64,000 bases of DNA, taken from Herpetosiphon llansteffanensis (GTDB taxonomy: Bacteria; Chloroflexota; Chloroflexia; Chloroflexales; Herpetosiphonaceae). The stretch covers positions 59,561-123,560 of the forward strand of contig NZ_PUBZ01000076.1 of the NCBI RefSeq assembly GCF_003205875.1. The letters are read 5' to 3'. The translations under genes were made by a program, and so were the position numbers. This document shows, in pieces, positions 15,362-25,256 of this stretch. The notes under the pieces are model-generated. The model was not told the DNA's origin, did not search any database, and saw only the letters and a program-made list of their open reading frames with translations. How positions within the stretch are numbered: position 1 is the first letter of the stretch; each line of letters starts with the position of its first letter.

Positions 15362-17581
15362 ATGCGAAATGTTCAATTACGCATTCTATTGCTTGTTGGG
15401 CTTGTAGCCGGTTTAAGTGGCGGTTTAGGGCTGCGTCGGCCAGTCGTTCATGCTGTGCCAAGCGCCACCAGCCAGCTTCAGCCACCACCAGCCAGAGTTG
15501 CGGTGACGACCCGCAGTTTTGATAATGCCCGCACCGGAACGACCGCCGCCGAGCAATTGCTTGCGCCAACCAATGTTGTCTCAAATACGTTTGGTAAATT
15601 GTTTAGCCGCACGGTTGATGGCCAGATTTACGCCCAACCCTTGTATGTACCCGATCTCACGATACCTGGGGTTGGCGTGCGTAATGTTGTTTTCGTGGCA
15701 ACCCAGAAGAACAATGTTTATGCCTTCGATGCTGATGATCCGGCCATGAGCGCGCCGTTGTGGTCGCTCAACCTTGGTCAATTTGCCACCAGCAGCCTGC
15801 GTGAATTTGGCACGCGCTACAATGGTGGCGTGTATCAAGATATTAAACCCTATGTTGGGATTACTGGCTCGCCAGTGATTGATCCTGCGACCAATACGCT
15901 GTATGTTGTGCCATTTATTCGCTTGGGAGCCTATCAATATCAGCATCGCATGGTCGCGATCAACATTTTAACTGGCGCGATTATTCAATCGACCGCTATT
16001 CAAGGCTCAGTGCCAGGCGATGGCAACGATGCGAATCCTAATGATGGCTTGGTGGTGTTTGATAGCCGCCAACATTTGCAACGTTCTTCGTTGTTGCTTG
16101 ACGGCAATCGGGTGTATGTGGCTTTTGCTGGCTATGCAGACACCGATCCCTATCATGGCTGGGTGTTTGGCTACAACAAAACCACGCTGCAACGCGAGTT
16201 GATCTATAACACAACCCCGCAAAAAGAAGTGACTTCGCAGCCAAACGCTGCCAACGATGGCGAAGGCGGCATTTGGATGAGTGGTCAAGGCTTGACTAGC
16301 GATGGCCAAGGCAATTTGTATCTTTCGATTGGCAATGGCAGCTGGAACGCCAATTTGCCCAATGGCCGCGATTATGGCTCGTCGGTCAGCAAATTGAACA
16401 TTAGCAACCCGCTTACGCCAACAGTCCAAACCTGGTTTACGCCTTATGATTATAAAACGCTGAACACCAACGATACCGACCTTGGCACAACTGGCGCAAT
16501 CCTCATTCCGAATACGAATGTGATGATTGCAGGCAGCAAGGGCGGCAAAATCTATGTCTTCAATCGCAATGATATGGGTGGTTTAGGCATTCAACAAGGC
16601 ACAACGGGTTTTGATAAGCCAGTAGCTGGCAAGTTTTATCAGAGCTTCAAGCCGCATGGTGGCTCTGGCTTTCGCGGGATCTTTGGCTCGCCGGTGGTTT
16701 GGGCTGCTGGTGGCTCGACAGGTACGCGCATGTTTGTTTGGCCAGTTAATTCGCCGCTGAAGGCCTTTCAATTCAGCACCACTCAACCACTGACTCCAAG
16801 CTTTATTACCACGCCGGTGGCAACCAGCACCTTACAAACTGTTCAGATGCCTGGCGGGGTTATGTCATTGTCATGGAATGGCACAAATGCCAATACAGGG
16901 ATTGTTTGGGCTACGCACTCGACTGGCGGCAGCGCCAATACCACCACCCAGCCTGGTGTACTGCGCGCTTATAATGCCTTGACCTTGCAAGAAACATGGA
17001 ATAGTAACCAAATTGCTAGCCGCGATGCGATGGGCAATTTAGCTAAATTCAACACGCCGTTGGTTGCTGATGGCAAAGTCATCGTTGGCACGTTCTCGGT
17101 TGATAGCATTACCAACACCGACAAATTGGTGGTTTATGGCCATTTGACTCCGCGCATTGTGCGCGAACCAGTTGATACCACAGTTTCGTTTGGCCAAAAT
17201 GCTAGCCTGAACGTAACCGCAACTGGAGCTGCTACCCTGAGCTATCAATGGTATCGTGGCGCAACTGGCGATACGAGCAACCCAATTGCTGGCGCAATAT
17301 CACCAACCTTGACCTTAACGAATGTGCAAACCAATAGCCAAGTTTGGGTGCGGGTATCCAATCAACAAGGCAATGTTGCGAGTATTACCGCCAGCGTGAT
17401 GGTAACGAATATCCCAACCAACACACCGACCAATACCAGTACGCCAACCAATACGCCAACTCCAAGTAACACGCCGACCAATACCAATACCCCAACCCCA
17501 AGTAACACGCCAACGATTACCAACACCCCGGTTGTGAGTCAATGGCGGGTTTGGTTGCCCATGACAATTCGAGGCCAATAA
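15362..17581 (+). CDS. Secreted PQQ-like beta-propeller protein with Ig-like domain and C-terminal tail
   Basis: The 739-residue exported protein has an N-terminal signal segment (LRILLLVGLVAGLSGGLGL). Propeller-like blades span about residues 45-590, with repeats such as VFVATQKNNVYAFDADDP and KGGKIYVFNRND. An Ig-like domain follows (about 595-680, TLSYQWYRGATGD), then a Thr/Pro/Asn linker of repeated NTPT units and the tail WRVWLPMTIRGQ. AAGGAG precedes the ATG at 15362. The tail resembles the end of the 5'-nucleotidase at 57.7 kb and may be a sorting or anchoring signal. The substrate is unknown; complete PQQ ligands cannot be verified by eye. Confidence 0.8.
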   Translation: MRNVQLRILLLVGLVAGLSGGLGLRRPVVHAVPSATSQLQPPPARVAVTTRSFDNARTGTTAAEQLLAPTNVVSNTFGKLFSRTVDGQIYAQPLYVPDLTIPGVGVRNVVFVATQKNNVYAFDADDPAMSAPLWSLNLGQFATSSLREFGTRYNGGVYQDIKPYVGITGSPVIDPATNTLYVVPFIRLGAYQYQHRMVAINILTGAIIQSTAIQGSVPGDGNDANPNDGLVVFDSRQHLQRSSLLLDGNRVYVAFAGYADTDPYHGWVFGYNKTTLQRELIYNTTPQKEVTSQPNAANDGEGGIWMSGQGLTSDGQGNLYLSIGNGSWNANLPNGRDYGSSVSKLNISNPLTPTVQTWFTPYDYKTLNTNDTDLGTTGAILIPNTNVMIAGSKGGKIYVFNRNDMGGLGIQQGTTGFDKPVAGKFYQSFKPHGGSGFRGIFGSPVVWAAGGSTGTRMFVWPVNSPLKAFQFSTTQPLTPSFITTPVATSTLQTVQMPGGVMSLSWNGTNANTGIVWATHSTGGSANTTTQPGVLRAYNALTLQETWNSNQIASRDAMGNLAKFNTPLVADGKVIVGTFSVDSITNTDKLVVYGHLTPRIVREPVDTTVSFGQNASLNVTATGAATLSYQWYRGATGDTSNPIAGAISPTLTLTNVQTNSQVWVRVSNQQGNVASITASVMVTNIPTNTPTNTSTPTNTPTPSNTPTNTNTPTPSNTPTITNTPVVSQWRVWLPMTIRGQ

Positions 17582-18375
17582 TGTTGATTGATCGTCAATT
17601 GGCGGCTCAGCTTGAGGCTGCCGATGCGCATAATTTGCGTCACTATACAACAGCTGTTGGCCAAATTGTACCAGCGAGCAATGCAACAACTGCCTTGATT
17701 GGCGATGCGGCTGCCTGTTACACCGGCCCCGACTTGCCGATTAATCGCGCGGTTGGGGCTGGCAGCCAACAGCAATGGGATGCTAAGCTTTTTGGCAAAT
17801 TAGCAGCATTTTATCATCAACGCCAACTGCCAGTGAGCCTAGAATTAACCCCATTTTGCGACCCTAGCCTACAAGCACTGTTGGCATTGGGCAATTATCG
17901 GATTAGTCGTTGGTGGAGTGTGCTGGCTTTTGACATGCTGCGTTATACCCCTTTTAGCCTAAGTAGTGTACAATCGCGCATAATCGCAGCTGAACAACGC
18001 CACCTTTGGGTTGAGGCAATGACTGAGCGTGGCCAGAGTAGCCCAATGGGCATAACCATGGCCAATGCAGCCGCTGCTCGCAGCGATAGCCAGCTTTTTG
18101 GAGCTTGGCTTGACGATGAGTTGATTGGCTGTGGTGCATTGAGCATCAATGCAGAGGTTGCGACGCTGTTTTCGACCTTTGTTAGCCCTGCTTGGCGGCG
18201 ACGCGGTGCCCAAACGAGCCTGATTGCTGCGCGTTTGGCCCATGCTCAGGCACAGGGTTGTCGTTGGGCGACGGTATTGACCATCAGCGGCAGCGATTCG
18301 CAACGGATTGTAACGCGAGCCGGATTTAAGCTTGCCTACAATAAAGTAACGCTAGAAGAGCAACGAGGATCGTAG
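17581..18375 (+). CDS. GNAT-family N-acetyltransferase
   Basis: The 264-residue protein has its acetyl-CoA binding region in the C-terminal third: LFSTFVSPAWRRRGAQTSLI matches motif A (R/Q-x-x-G-x-G/A), followed by TISGSDSQRIVTRAGFK. Residues 1-130 form a separate, less recognisable N-terminal lobe. The ATG overlaps the previous stop by one base (TAATG), suggesting translational coupling. The acceptor is unknown. Confidence 0.78.
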   Translation: MLIDRQLAAQLEAADAHNLRHYTTAVGQIVPASNATTALIGDAAACYTGPDLPINRAVGAGSQQQWDAKLFGKLAAFYHQRQLPVSLELTPFCDPSLQALLALGNYRISRWWSVLAFDMLRYTPFSLSSVQSRIIAAEQRHLWVEAMTERGQSSPMGITMANAAAARSDSQLFGAWLDDELIGCGALSINAEVATLFSTFVSPAWRRRGAQTSLIAARLAHAQAQGCRWATVLTISGSDSQRIVTRAGFKLAYNKVTLEEQRGS

Positions 18376-18401
18376 ACAATCTATCTAGGAGGAAGCTGCA
18401 C

Positions 18402-19001
18402 ATGTATCGTGTGGAATCGGTAGCGGAACGACAAACCTTGGCCGATCTTGGGCGAAGCAAATCACTTGGGCGTGATCTTGCGCTGATTGTCGGGTTTAGT
18501 TTGTTTGTTGCCCTCACCGCTCAAATTGCTATTCCGTTGCCTTGGACTCCCGTGCCAATTACGGGCCAAACCTTGGGTGTGCTGTTGACGGGAGCGATTT
18601 TGGGGCCACGGCGTGGCGCTTTGGCAATTTTACTCTATCTGGTCGAAGGCTTGGCGGGTATGCCCGTGTTTGCTGGCATGACCAGTGGCATGGTTAAGTT
18701 ACTTGGCCCAACCGGCGGCTATTTGATGGCCTTGCCAGTTGCTGCTACGTTGGTTGGCTGGCTGGCTCAACGTGGCTGGGATCGCCGAATTCCAACGGCC
18801 TTGGCAATGTTTGGCCTTGGCAATCTCATCATTTATGCAATTGGGGCATCGTGGCTGAATATTTATAAAGATACCTTTGGTCAAATCAGCGTTATGTGGG
18901 CTGGGGTTTATCCCTTCTTGCTGGGCGATGCGCTGAAGATTGTGGTTGCAGCCTTGGTTTTGCCTGGAGCTTGGGCTTTATTTGGGCGTAACGAACGCTA
19001 A
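18402..19001 (+). CDS. bioY: Biotin transporter BioY
   Basis: The 199-residue membrane protein has the BioY signature WTPVPITGQTLGVLLTGAIL and the motif GPTGGYLMALPVAATLVG. BioY is the substrate-binding S component of the biotin ECF transporter and can act with a shared or absent energising module. AGGAGG lies before the ATG. No bioM, bioN or biotin synthesis gene is adjacent. Confidence 0.93.
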   Translation: MYRVESVAERQTLADLGRSKSLGRDLALIVGFSLFVALTAQIAIPLPWTPVPITGQTLGVLLTGAILGPRRGALAILLYLVEGLAGMPVFAGMTSGMVKLLGPTGGYLMALPVAATLVGWLAQRGWDRRIPTALAMFGLGNLIIYAIGASWLNIYKDTFGQISVMWAGVYPFLLGDALKIVVAALVLPGAWALFGRNER

Positions 19002-19021
19002 TTTTCGCCAATTAAACAAAC

Positions 19022-19050
19022 AACACGGCTGAAGTCAATTCAGCCGTGTT
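19022..19050. terminator. Terminator between bioY and the convergent small gene
   Basis: AACACGGCTGAA and TTCAGCCGTGTT form a perfect 12-bp stem with a 5-nt loop. The T-runs on either side are weak. It sits between convergent genes. Confidence 0.75.
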
Positions 19051-19055
19051 GGCAT

Positions 19056-19301
19056 TTAACGGCGGAACATACCGAAAAAGCTGCTTTTTGGTTGGAGCTT
19101 GTGCATCAGCATCAAGCGATATTGGCCCCAATCGCCGGGATCGCGCTCGATGCGCAAATCGTAGTGATGGTTGATATAGACTGGGCCATATTCGTTATTG
19201 GCCGATTGGCTCAAGCCACGTTTGGAGCCTTCCTCTTTAAGTCGCTCGACGATTGGTGCAAGCTCTACGCCTTGCATCAAGATTTCACGCTTCACGTTCA
19301 T
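19056..19301 (-). CDS. Small hypothetical protein, 81 residues
   Basis: No family was recognised. AAGGAG lies 8 bp before the ATG and the frame ends directly at the shared terminator, so it is probably real. The sequence is soluble and charged, with a central Tyr/His-rich part (YGPVYINHHYDLRIERDPGDW) and a basic tail ending FFGMFRR. It could be a small globular alpha-beta protein; no function is proposed. Confidence 0.6.
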   Translation of the reverse strand: MNVKREILMQGVELAPIVERLKEEGSKRGLSQSANNEYGPVYINHHYDLRIERDPGDWGQYRLMLMHKLQPKSSFFGMFRR

Positions 19302-19427
19302 CTCAAGAACTCCTTGGTTATTTGAATATGTAGATATGAATTGAAGAATGCCGTTGTAGTTTGTATCCTATCATGCTGTGCAAGAGCTATGCCAGAACCA
19401 TCAGGCCTATTCAACGATGCAAGGTAG

Positions 19428-20026
19428 TAGAACATAGAGCATAGAGCATAGAGCATAGGGGTCAGGGATTGGGGATCAGGGGTCGGGATTTAACGCAGCA
19501 ACACAGAGCTGTGAACAAGGATGAAAAATCAAAAGGCAAAAGGCAGAAGTCAAAATAGAAATGCAAAAGTCAAAAGTCAGAAGTCAAAAAGAATAAAGAG
19601 AACGAGGGCTATTGGCTGGATGCTATAGGCTATTGGAACATAATCACACAAATCTGTGCAATCTGTGGCAAGAAAATACTCATTCGTGTCATTCGTGCAA
19701 TTCGTGGCTAAAAAATGTTCTTCGCGTTCTTCGCGGTTTCAACCTTTCGTGGATCAAACCTTTAACGCAGAGACGCAGAGGAATGAGGGTTATTGGCTGG
19801 AGGGTATAGGCTATTGGAACAATAATCAATCAAGCTAATCTGGGCAGTCTGTGGCCAACGGAAAGGATGAGGGATGAAGAGAATGAGGGCTATTGGCTAT
19901 AGAAAACAAAACATAATCCCAATAATCTGTGCAATCTGTGGCTAAAAAAGCCAATAGCCAAAAGCCTATAGCCTCATTTCATTCGTGGATCAAAAACTAT
20001 GCTCTATGTTCTATGCTCTAGGCTCT
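19428..20026. repeat. STRR-like mosaic, block B
   Basis: A 600-bp gap made almost wholly of short tandem words: CATAGAG x4, GGGGTCAGGG-type words, AAAAGTC/AAAAGGC runs (period 7), GGCTATTGG words, ATCTGTGCAATCTGTGGC, CATTCGTG runs and TTCGCG runs (period 9), and ACGCAGAG pairs. Several words occur two or three times in a similar order. Open frames here are repeat translations. Confidence 0.88.
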
Positions 20027-20419
20027 TTACTCGTGCTGCGGGCCACGTAGTGGCGGGCCTGCTGCTTGCAGTTCTGCATGTTCTGCATCGCTAAACACCC
20101 GCGAACGCGTGAGAAAGCGCACACCTTCGGGGGCTTCGACCGAAAAGCCACTACCACGACCTTTAACCACATCAATCGTTAATTGGGTATGTTGCCAATA
20201 TTCAAATTGCGGCCCGCTGATATAAAACGGGCAGCCAGCAATCTCGCCGAGATAAACATCGTGCTGGCCAACCCGAAATTCTTTGCGCGGATAGCACATT
20301 GGCGCGCTGCCATCGCAACAACCGCCTGATTGATGAAACATCAATGGCCCATGCACTTGGCTGAGTTTGTCAATTAAGGCTGTAGTTTGTTCAGTTGCGA
20401 GCACTCGTTCAACGGTCAT
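20027..20419 (-). CDS. DUF779 protein, aldehyde dehydrogenase partner
   Basis: This 130-residue protein is recognised from FHQSGGCCDGSAPMCY and the core VYLGEIAGCPFYIS typical of DUF779. These proteins are regularly encoded beside acetaldehyde dehydrogenases; their biochemical role is not established. The ATG at 20419 follows AAGGAG; a longer reading from 20482 lacks one. It lies 70 bp after the dehydrogenase on the same strand. The paired Cys residues could bind metal. Confidence 0.85.
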   Translation of the reverse strand: MTVERVLATEQTTALIDKLSQVHGPLMFHQSGGCCDGSAPMCYPRKEFRVGQHDVYLGEIAGCPFYISGPQFEYWQHTQLTIDVVKGRGSGFSVEAPEGVRFLTRSRVFSDAEHAELQAAGPPLRGPQHE

Positions 20420-20489
20420 GCTACAACTCCTTGTTGCGCTGGCAGCACTACCGCAAGCCTCAAACCTGCGGTAGTGCGCCATTTGGAAT

Positions 20490-22010
20490 TTAGAAGAAGC
20501 CCATTGGATTTGGATCGTAGCTGACCAACAAGTTTTTGACTTGTTGATAGTGATTGAGCATCATCTTATGGTTTTCCCGGCCAATCCCCGATTGTTTGTA
20601 ACCACCAAAGGCGGCGTGGGCTGGGTACAAGTGGTAGCAGTTGGTCCAGACGCGGCCTGCTTGAATCGCCCGACCCATGCGGTAGGCGGTGTTCATATCG
20701 CGCGTCCACAAACCAGCACCCAAGCCATAGAGCGTATCGTTGGCAATGCTCAGCGCATCGTCAAAATCATCGAACGAGGTTACGGAAACCACAGGCCCGA
20801 AAATTTCTTCTTGGAAGATGCGCATGCGATTATTGCCAGCAAAAATCGTTGGCTGAATGTAATAGCCTTCGGCCAGATCGCCGCTCATTTCAGCTTTGGC
20901 TCCGCCAACCAAGGCTTTCGCACCTTCGTCGCGGCCAATCGCCAAGTAGGATAAGATTTTTTCGTATTGATCGTTTGAAGCTTGTGCTCCAACCATGGTA
21001 GCTGGATCAAGCGGGTTGCCCTGAACGCAACGTTTGGTGCGCTCGACGGCTCGTTCTAAAAATTCACCATAAATTGATTTTTGAATTAATGCCCGTGATG
21101 GACAGGTACAAACTTCGCCTTGATTGAGCGCAAACATCGTAAAGCCTTCGAGCGCTTTATCAACAAAGGCATCTTGTTTGCTCAACACATCCTCAAAGAA
21201 GATGTTGGGCGATTTGCCGCCAAGCTCTAGGGTCACAGGAATAATATTTTCTGAAGCATATTGCATAATCAAGCGGCCTGTGGTGGTTTCGCCAGTAAAA
21301 GCAATTTTGGCAATCCGATTGCTGCTGGCCAACGGCTTACCAGCTTCGATGCCAAAACCATTGACCACGTTCACCACGCCTGGCGGTAGCAAATCGCCGA
21401 TCAATTCCATCAACACAAGAATTGTGGTGGGCGTTTGCTCTGCTGGCTTGAGCACAACACAATTGCCCGCAGCAAGGGCTGGGGCCAATTTCCAAGTCGC
21501 CATCAAAATTGGGAAATTCCAAGGGATAATTTGGCCGACTACGCCCAATGGTTCATAAAAATGATAGGCAATGGTGTTTTCATCGACGGTGGCGGCGGTG
21601 CCTTCTTGGGCACGAATTGCCCCAGCAAAGTAGCGGAAGTGATCGATGGCCAGTGGCATGTCGGCAGCGAGCGTTTCGCGCACTGGTTTGCCATTTTCCC
21701 ACGTTTCGGCGACTGCCAACATTTCAAGATTGGCTTCCATTCGGTCGGCAATCTTATTCAGAATGTTGGCTCGTTCTGCTGGTGAGGTTTTACCCCAAGC
21801 AGCTTTGGCAGCGTGAGCCGCATCGAGCGCTTTTTCGATGTCTTCGGCGGTAGAACGCGGAACTTCACAGAACGGCTTGCCATTGACGGGGCTGATGTTT
21901 TCGAAATACATGCCCTTGACTGGCTCGACAAACTCGCCATTGATGTAGTTGCCATAACGCGACTTAAAACTGACCTTACTGCCCGGCTGATTGGGATTGG
22001 TGTAGACCAC
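20490..22010 (-). CDS. NAD-dependent aldehyde dehydrogenase (acetaldehyde type, ExaC/AldB-like)
   Basis: The 506-residue enzyme oxidises aldehydes to acids, most likely acetaldehyde to acetate. Motifs are [12 protein letters not shown] (cofactor domain), [23 protein letters not shown] with the general-base Glu, and [15 protein letters not shown] with the catalytic Cys. A GTG start at 22010 is chosen because GGAGG lies 5 bp before it and the resulting N-terminus [20 protein letters not shown] fits the family; the ATG at 22028 lies upstream of that site. DUF779 follows. The product could be activated by the acetyl-CoA synthetase at 30.9 kb. Confidence 0.93.
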   Translation of the reverse strand: MVYTNPNQPGSKVSFKSRYGNYINGEFVEPVKGMYFENISPVNGKPFCEVPRSTAEDIEKALDAAHAAKAAWGKTSPAERANILNKIADRMEANLEMLAVAETWENGKPVRETLAADMPLAIDHFRYFAGAIRAQEGTAATVDENTIAYHFYEPLGVVGQIIPWNFPILMATWKLAPALAAGNCVVLKPAEQTPTTILVLMELIGDLLPPGVVNVVNGFGIEAGKPLASSNRIAKIAFTGETTTGRLIMQYASENIIPVTLELGGKSPNIFFEDVLSKQDAFVDKALEGFTMFALNQGEVCTCPSRALIQKSIYGEFLERAVERTKRCVQGNPLDPATMVGAQASNDQYEKILSYLAIGRDEGAKALVGGAKAEMSGDLAEGYYIQPTIFAGNNRMRIFQEEIFGPVVSVTSFDDFDDALSIANDTLYGLGAGLWTRDMNTAYRMGRAIQAGRVWTNCYHLYPAHAAFGGYKQSGIGRENHKMMLNHYQQVKNLLVSYDPNPMGFF

Positions 22011-22117
22011 AGTGTCCTCCAATAGCATGTTTCAAGCTTGGGCCAACATGGGTGGGGGATGTTCCAAAACCAGAGGTGAAGCGTTTCCAAACGTCGTGTT
22101 CCTATCATATCACAAAA

Positions 22118-22638
22118 GACATGAGAAAGGATGAAGGATGAGGGATGAAGGATGAAGTTGGAAATTGACATGAAAAATAGTTATTAATCGAGCAGATAAT
22201 CGGTTATCTAGAAATAAATCTGAGCCAATCTGTGTAATCTGTGGCTAAAAATAATTATAAATGACTTTAACGCAGAGGCGCAGAGTGTGTGAGTTATGGG
22301 CTGTTGGCTTTGGGCTAGCACAAACTGAATCAAAATAATCTGTGGAATCTGTGGCTAAAAACATTCATGGCTATGGGCTATTGGCTTTGGGCTATCGGAG
22401 CATTTATTCGTGGAATTCGTGGCTAAAAACAGCCTTCGCGTCCTTCGTGGATCAGTTTTAACGCAGCGGCGCAGAGTTACGAAAGTATGAAGGATGAGGG
22501 ATGAGGGATGAAGTAAAATCAAAAGTCAGAAAGCAAAAGCCAACAGCCCATAGCCTCATATAGCCCAATCTTCGTGCCCTTCGCGTGCTTCGCGGTTTCC
22601 AACCTTCCTTCTATGCTCTATGTTCTTTGCTCTATGCT
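22118..22638. repeat. STRR-like mosaic, block C
   Basis: Noncoding DNA with the same words as block B: GGATGAA/GGATGAG runs, AATCTGTGTAATCTGTGGC, CGCAGAGGCGCAGAG, GGGCTATTGGCTTTGGGCTA, TTCGTGGAATTCGTGGC, CTTCGCGTCCTTCG and CTATGCTCTATG. It ends inside the last codons of the response regulator gene (TATGCTCTACG), so the repeat abuts coding sequence. Confidence 0.85.
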
Positions 22639-23481
22639 CTACGTTCTTGCTTCAGCCAAAATAAGGTAGAGCTGGCTAATTGCATCTTTGCGGCGGCGAT
22701 AGTATTCGCTTTTCGAGAGGTGTAACTGCTCTGCTTGGGCTTGCGGAGCTTGTAAATGCACAAATTCGCCCTCTAAAATCGCTAAGGTTTCCAGCACGTT
22801 CAATTGCATTGCCTCGCGAATAACGCTGGCAATTTTGGTTTGGGTTTGCAGCCCTCGTTGATAATCACCAGCAGTATGCGGGAACAAATAGTTGGCCAAA
22901 TGGCTTGCTCCTAGCCCGACCAACCCTTGACGATGCAATTGAAGTAGCGCTTTGGTCAGATCGTCTTCGCTCAAACTGGCGCTAGGGGTTGGTGCAAGCA
23001 GCCGCAGCCGCAAAATATTCAGCAAGGCTTGGCTGCCAACCGGCGCTTGTTGGCTGCTTGCAGCCAGCGCTTGCTCGATTCGTTGGGCTAAATCTGGCGT
23101 GGCTGGTTTTTCAAGCACTGCATCACAGCCAAACGCAATAGCCGTTTGATGAATTTCGCTGGCACTTAACGCAGTTAATGCCACGATTGCTAACTTGGGT
23201 AGACTGCCATTGGCGATCTGAATTTGCAATTGCAAGGCTAAATTTGCCCCGGCCAACGACGATGCAACCACCTGCTGAAGCGCTGGATCGTTGGGCAAAT
23301 TCAGGTCGAGCAACAACAGCATTTGGCTTGGCTGATAGATCGTCAAGGCGTGCTGCAATTGATCGGTCGCTTGTTTGCTCGAACGCGCCAGGCTGGTTTG
23401 ATAGCCTGCTGCTTGTAAATAGCGCGCTGCCAGCTGGCGATCGACCGCTAAATCATCAACAATAATGCAATACTTGCTCAT
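22639..23481 (-). CDS. Response regulator with helical output domain
   Basis: The 280-residue protein has a receiver domain at about 3-140: acidic pair DD at 9-10, phosphoacceptor Asp59 in LLLLDLNLP, and the conserved Lys in LEKPA. The receiver has an insertion around residues 70-90. The C-terminal half is helical and ends in a possible DNA-binding helix-turn-helix (LHLSKSEYYRRRKDAISQLY). It overlaps the kinase gene by 4 bp (ATGA), so the pair is translationally coupled. The targets are unknown. Confidence 0.85.
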   Translation of the reverse strand: MSKYCIIVDDLAVDRQLAARYLQAAGYQTSLARSSKQATDQLQHALTIYQPSQMLLLLDLNLPNDPALQQVVASSLAGANLALQLQIQIANGSLPKLAIVALTALSASEIHQTAIAFGCDAVLEKPATPDLAQRIEQALAASSQQAPVGSQALLNILRLRLLAPTPSASLSEDDLTKALLQLHRQGLVGLGASHLANYLFPHTAGDYQRGLQTQTKIASVIREAMQLNVLETLAILEGEFVHLQAPQAQAEQLHLSKSEYYRRRKDAISQLYLILAEART

Positions 23482-24743
23482 TCAATACCCTGTGGAAAAC
23501 GCATGTGCAGCGTGCAGCCGATTGTTGAATCGAGCACGTGCAATGTTGCTGTTGCTTGCTTGAGCATTTGCTGCACTTGCTTCAAGCCCAAGCCTTGACT
23601 AATCAGGCTAAAATCGCCACGATTCAGTGCTGCGCGTAAATCTGGATGCATTCCCGCGCCATCATCACGAATTTCGAGCACCAAATAATCGTTTTGCTGA
23701 AAGCTGCGAATAGCCACCTGCTGCTGACAACGACTTAAACTATTATCAAGCACATTAAACAGTGCTCGCTCAAATTGCTCACGATCGGCCACAATCTGGC
23801 TGCCAGCGGCAATTTCGATGCTTACATTGGCAATAGGTTCGGTGTAGTAGGCGGCCAAGCCGTTGATTGCTGGTTGCAGTTGCATCAAACATTGCTGAAG
23901 GTCGATGCTTGTAAGGTTGGCGCGTTGGGTTGCCAATTGTTGCCGCGCTTGATCGAGCAAATTGTTGAGTTGGCGTTCGACGCGCTGGGTTGCCGCCAAG
24001 GCAGGCTGAATCGTGGAGTTGCTGGCTGGTTGCTCAAAGGCCAAATGGTGCAGCAAGCCTTGGACGCTTTTCAAGGGCTGGCGCAAATCGTGTTTGAGCA
24101 AACTAAGCTGTTGCACATGCTGTTGCAAATCGTGGAGTTGCTGCTGCATGCTCGTGCGTTGCTGCACCAACTGGGTCGTTTGGGCATGTTGCTGGCTGGC
24201 GTAGCGCAAGGTTTGGCGCGAAACGAGGCCAATTGCGCTGCACATCAACATAATGCTCAGTACAACAATAATCACCAATAACCATTCGTTGAAGATAATT
24301 AAGTGGCCTGCTGCCAGATAATTCAGGCCAATCAAGCCAGTGCTATAGCCCAAAACCTGCCAAAATGGCATGACGACTGCAAAACCACAGACTGCAAATA
24401 ATTCAAAAATTAGCACATTCGGCGAACGCATGGCATATGCCAAGCTTGCATTATGGATAATTGCAATCAGCATGCTGGTATGCCAAGCCCAATTAATCTG
24501 TTTACGCCGTAGCAACCACCAAACCAGCAACGGATTGAGCAGACTGCGGGCAAGGTGTAAGCCAAAAACCCCCAACGATTGCTGCTGATTGATCACGCCC
24601 AAGCCAAGCACAAGGGTAAATGGCAACGCCAACCCACACGCCAACAGTGTAATTAACTGAATCAATCGCCGTTTGTGATGCGCAAGCAATTGCTGATAAT
24701 GCTGTTGTACTGGCTCGTCAAGGCTTGGTTGAATCATAGCCAA
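23478..24743 (-). CDS. Membrane sensor histidine kinase
   Basis: The 421-residue protein has about six hydrophobic segments in residues 35-180 and no large extracellular domain, so it probably senses membrane or intramembrane signals. A Gln-rich coiled coil (about 195-225) leads to the H-box SLLKHDLRQPLKS. The ATPase domain shows the N-box LFNVLDNSLSRC, G1 EIRDDGAGMHPD and G2 SQGLGLKQVQ. It is coupled to the response regulator downstream and to two small membrane genes upstream. Confidence 0.9.
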   Translation of the reverse strand: MAMIQPSLDEPVQQHYQQLLAHHKRRLIQLITLLACGLALPFTLVLGLGVINQQQSLGVFGLHLARSLLNPLLVWWLLRRKQINWAWHTSMLIAIIHNASLAYAMRSPNVLIFELFAVCGFAVVMPFWQVLGYSTGLIGLNYLAAGHLIIFNEWLLVIIVVLSIMLMCSAIGLVSRQTLRYASQQHAQTTQLVQQRTSMQQQLHDLQQHVQQLSLLKHDLRQPLKSVQGLLHHLAFEQPASNSTIQPALAATQRVERQLNNLLDQARQQLATQRANLTSIDLQQCLMQLQPAINGLAAYYTEPIANVSIEIAAGSQIVADREQFERALFNVLDNSLSRCQQQVAIRSFQQNDYLVLEIRDDGAGMHPDLRAALNRGDFSLISQGLGLKQVQQMLKQATATLHVLDSTIGCTLHMRFPQGIE

Positions 24744-25035
24744 TTCGCGATTTAAGCAACTTCAGCATTGCATGATAATCGTCATCAAACAGCCGACCAA
24801 AACAGCAAAATAGCATAAAACTATTGAGCAAGCTACTTACAATTAATGCTCCTAGCTCGAATGGCAGCAAATAAGCCACAATGCTATGCAAAAAATCAAT
24901 GCAACCTATGATCAATAGCCCAATCAGCCCAAATATGATTATTTTGAACAAGTCTCGTGGCCGAAGATTATAAATCAATAGCAAAGCAGTAAATAGGCTA
25001 ACGCTGGCATGAATTGGCAATTGATGACTCAACAT
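24718..25035 (-). CDS. Small membrane protein of the kinase operon, 105 residues
   Basis: No family was recognised. It contains three likely membrane segments (LFTALLLIYNL, IIIFGLIGLLIIGCIDF, LGALIVSSLLNSFMLFC) and a basic C-terminal tail. It overlaps the kinase start by 26 bp and begins 4 bp after the stop of the 40-residue gene upstream, so it is in the same operon. It may be a kinase accessory or sensor subunit; this rests on position only. Confidence 0.65.
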   Translation of the reverse strand: MLSHQLPIHASVSLFTALLLIYNLRPRDLFKIIIFGLIGLLIIGCIDFLHSIVAYLLPFELGALIVSSLLNSFMLFCCFGRLFDDDYHAMLKLLKSRIGYDSTKP

Positions 25036-25039
25036 TAGC

Positions 25040-25162
25040 TTACCAACGTTCGATCATTAGTTGCAGCACCAAACAGCTAAATAGCCCTAGCCCACAACCC
25101 AAGCCAATGCCGATCATGGGCCAAAAAAGCCGCTTTGCCTCTGGATCAAACTTCAATACCAT
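25040..25162 (-). CDS. 40-residue single-span membrane microprotein
   Basis: The frame runs MVLKFDPEAKRLFWPM, then a Gly-rich hydrophobic span (IGIGLGCGLGLFSCLVLQL) and MIERW. GAGGAG lies directly before the ATG and the stop is 4 bp from the next gene, so it is probably translated as the first gene of the two-component operon. It has no recognised family. Confidence 0.6.
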   Translation of the reverse strand: MVLKFDPEAKRLFWPMIGIGLGCGLGLFSCLVLQLMIERW

Positions 25163-25256
25163 TCACTCCTCGACTAGCTCCCCAGCGCTTTACTCAACCC
25201 TAGTGTACTCAAAATTGATTGAATTGAGTTGAGCTTTTTCCCAAGTTTTTCCCAAG

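Noticed and set aside
19612..19838. Short frames in the 19.4-20.0 kb gap
   Set aside because: They are translations of 7-9 bp repeats without ribosome sites.
19428..22638. CRISPR array
   Set aside because: The repeats are 7-9 bp, degenerate and adjacent, with no constant 25-40 bp repeat or unique spacers, and no cas gene is present.
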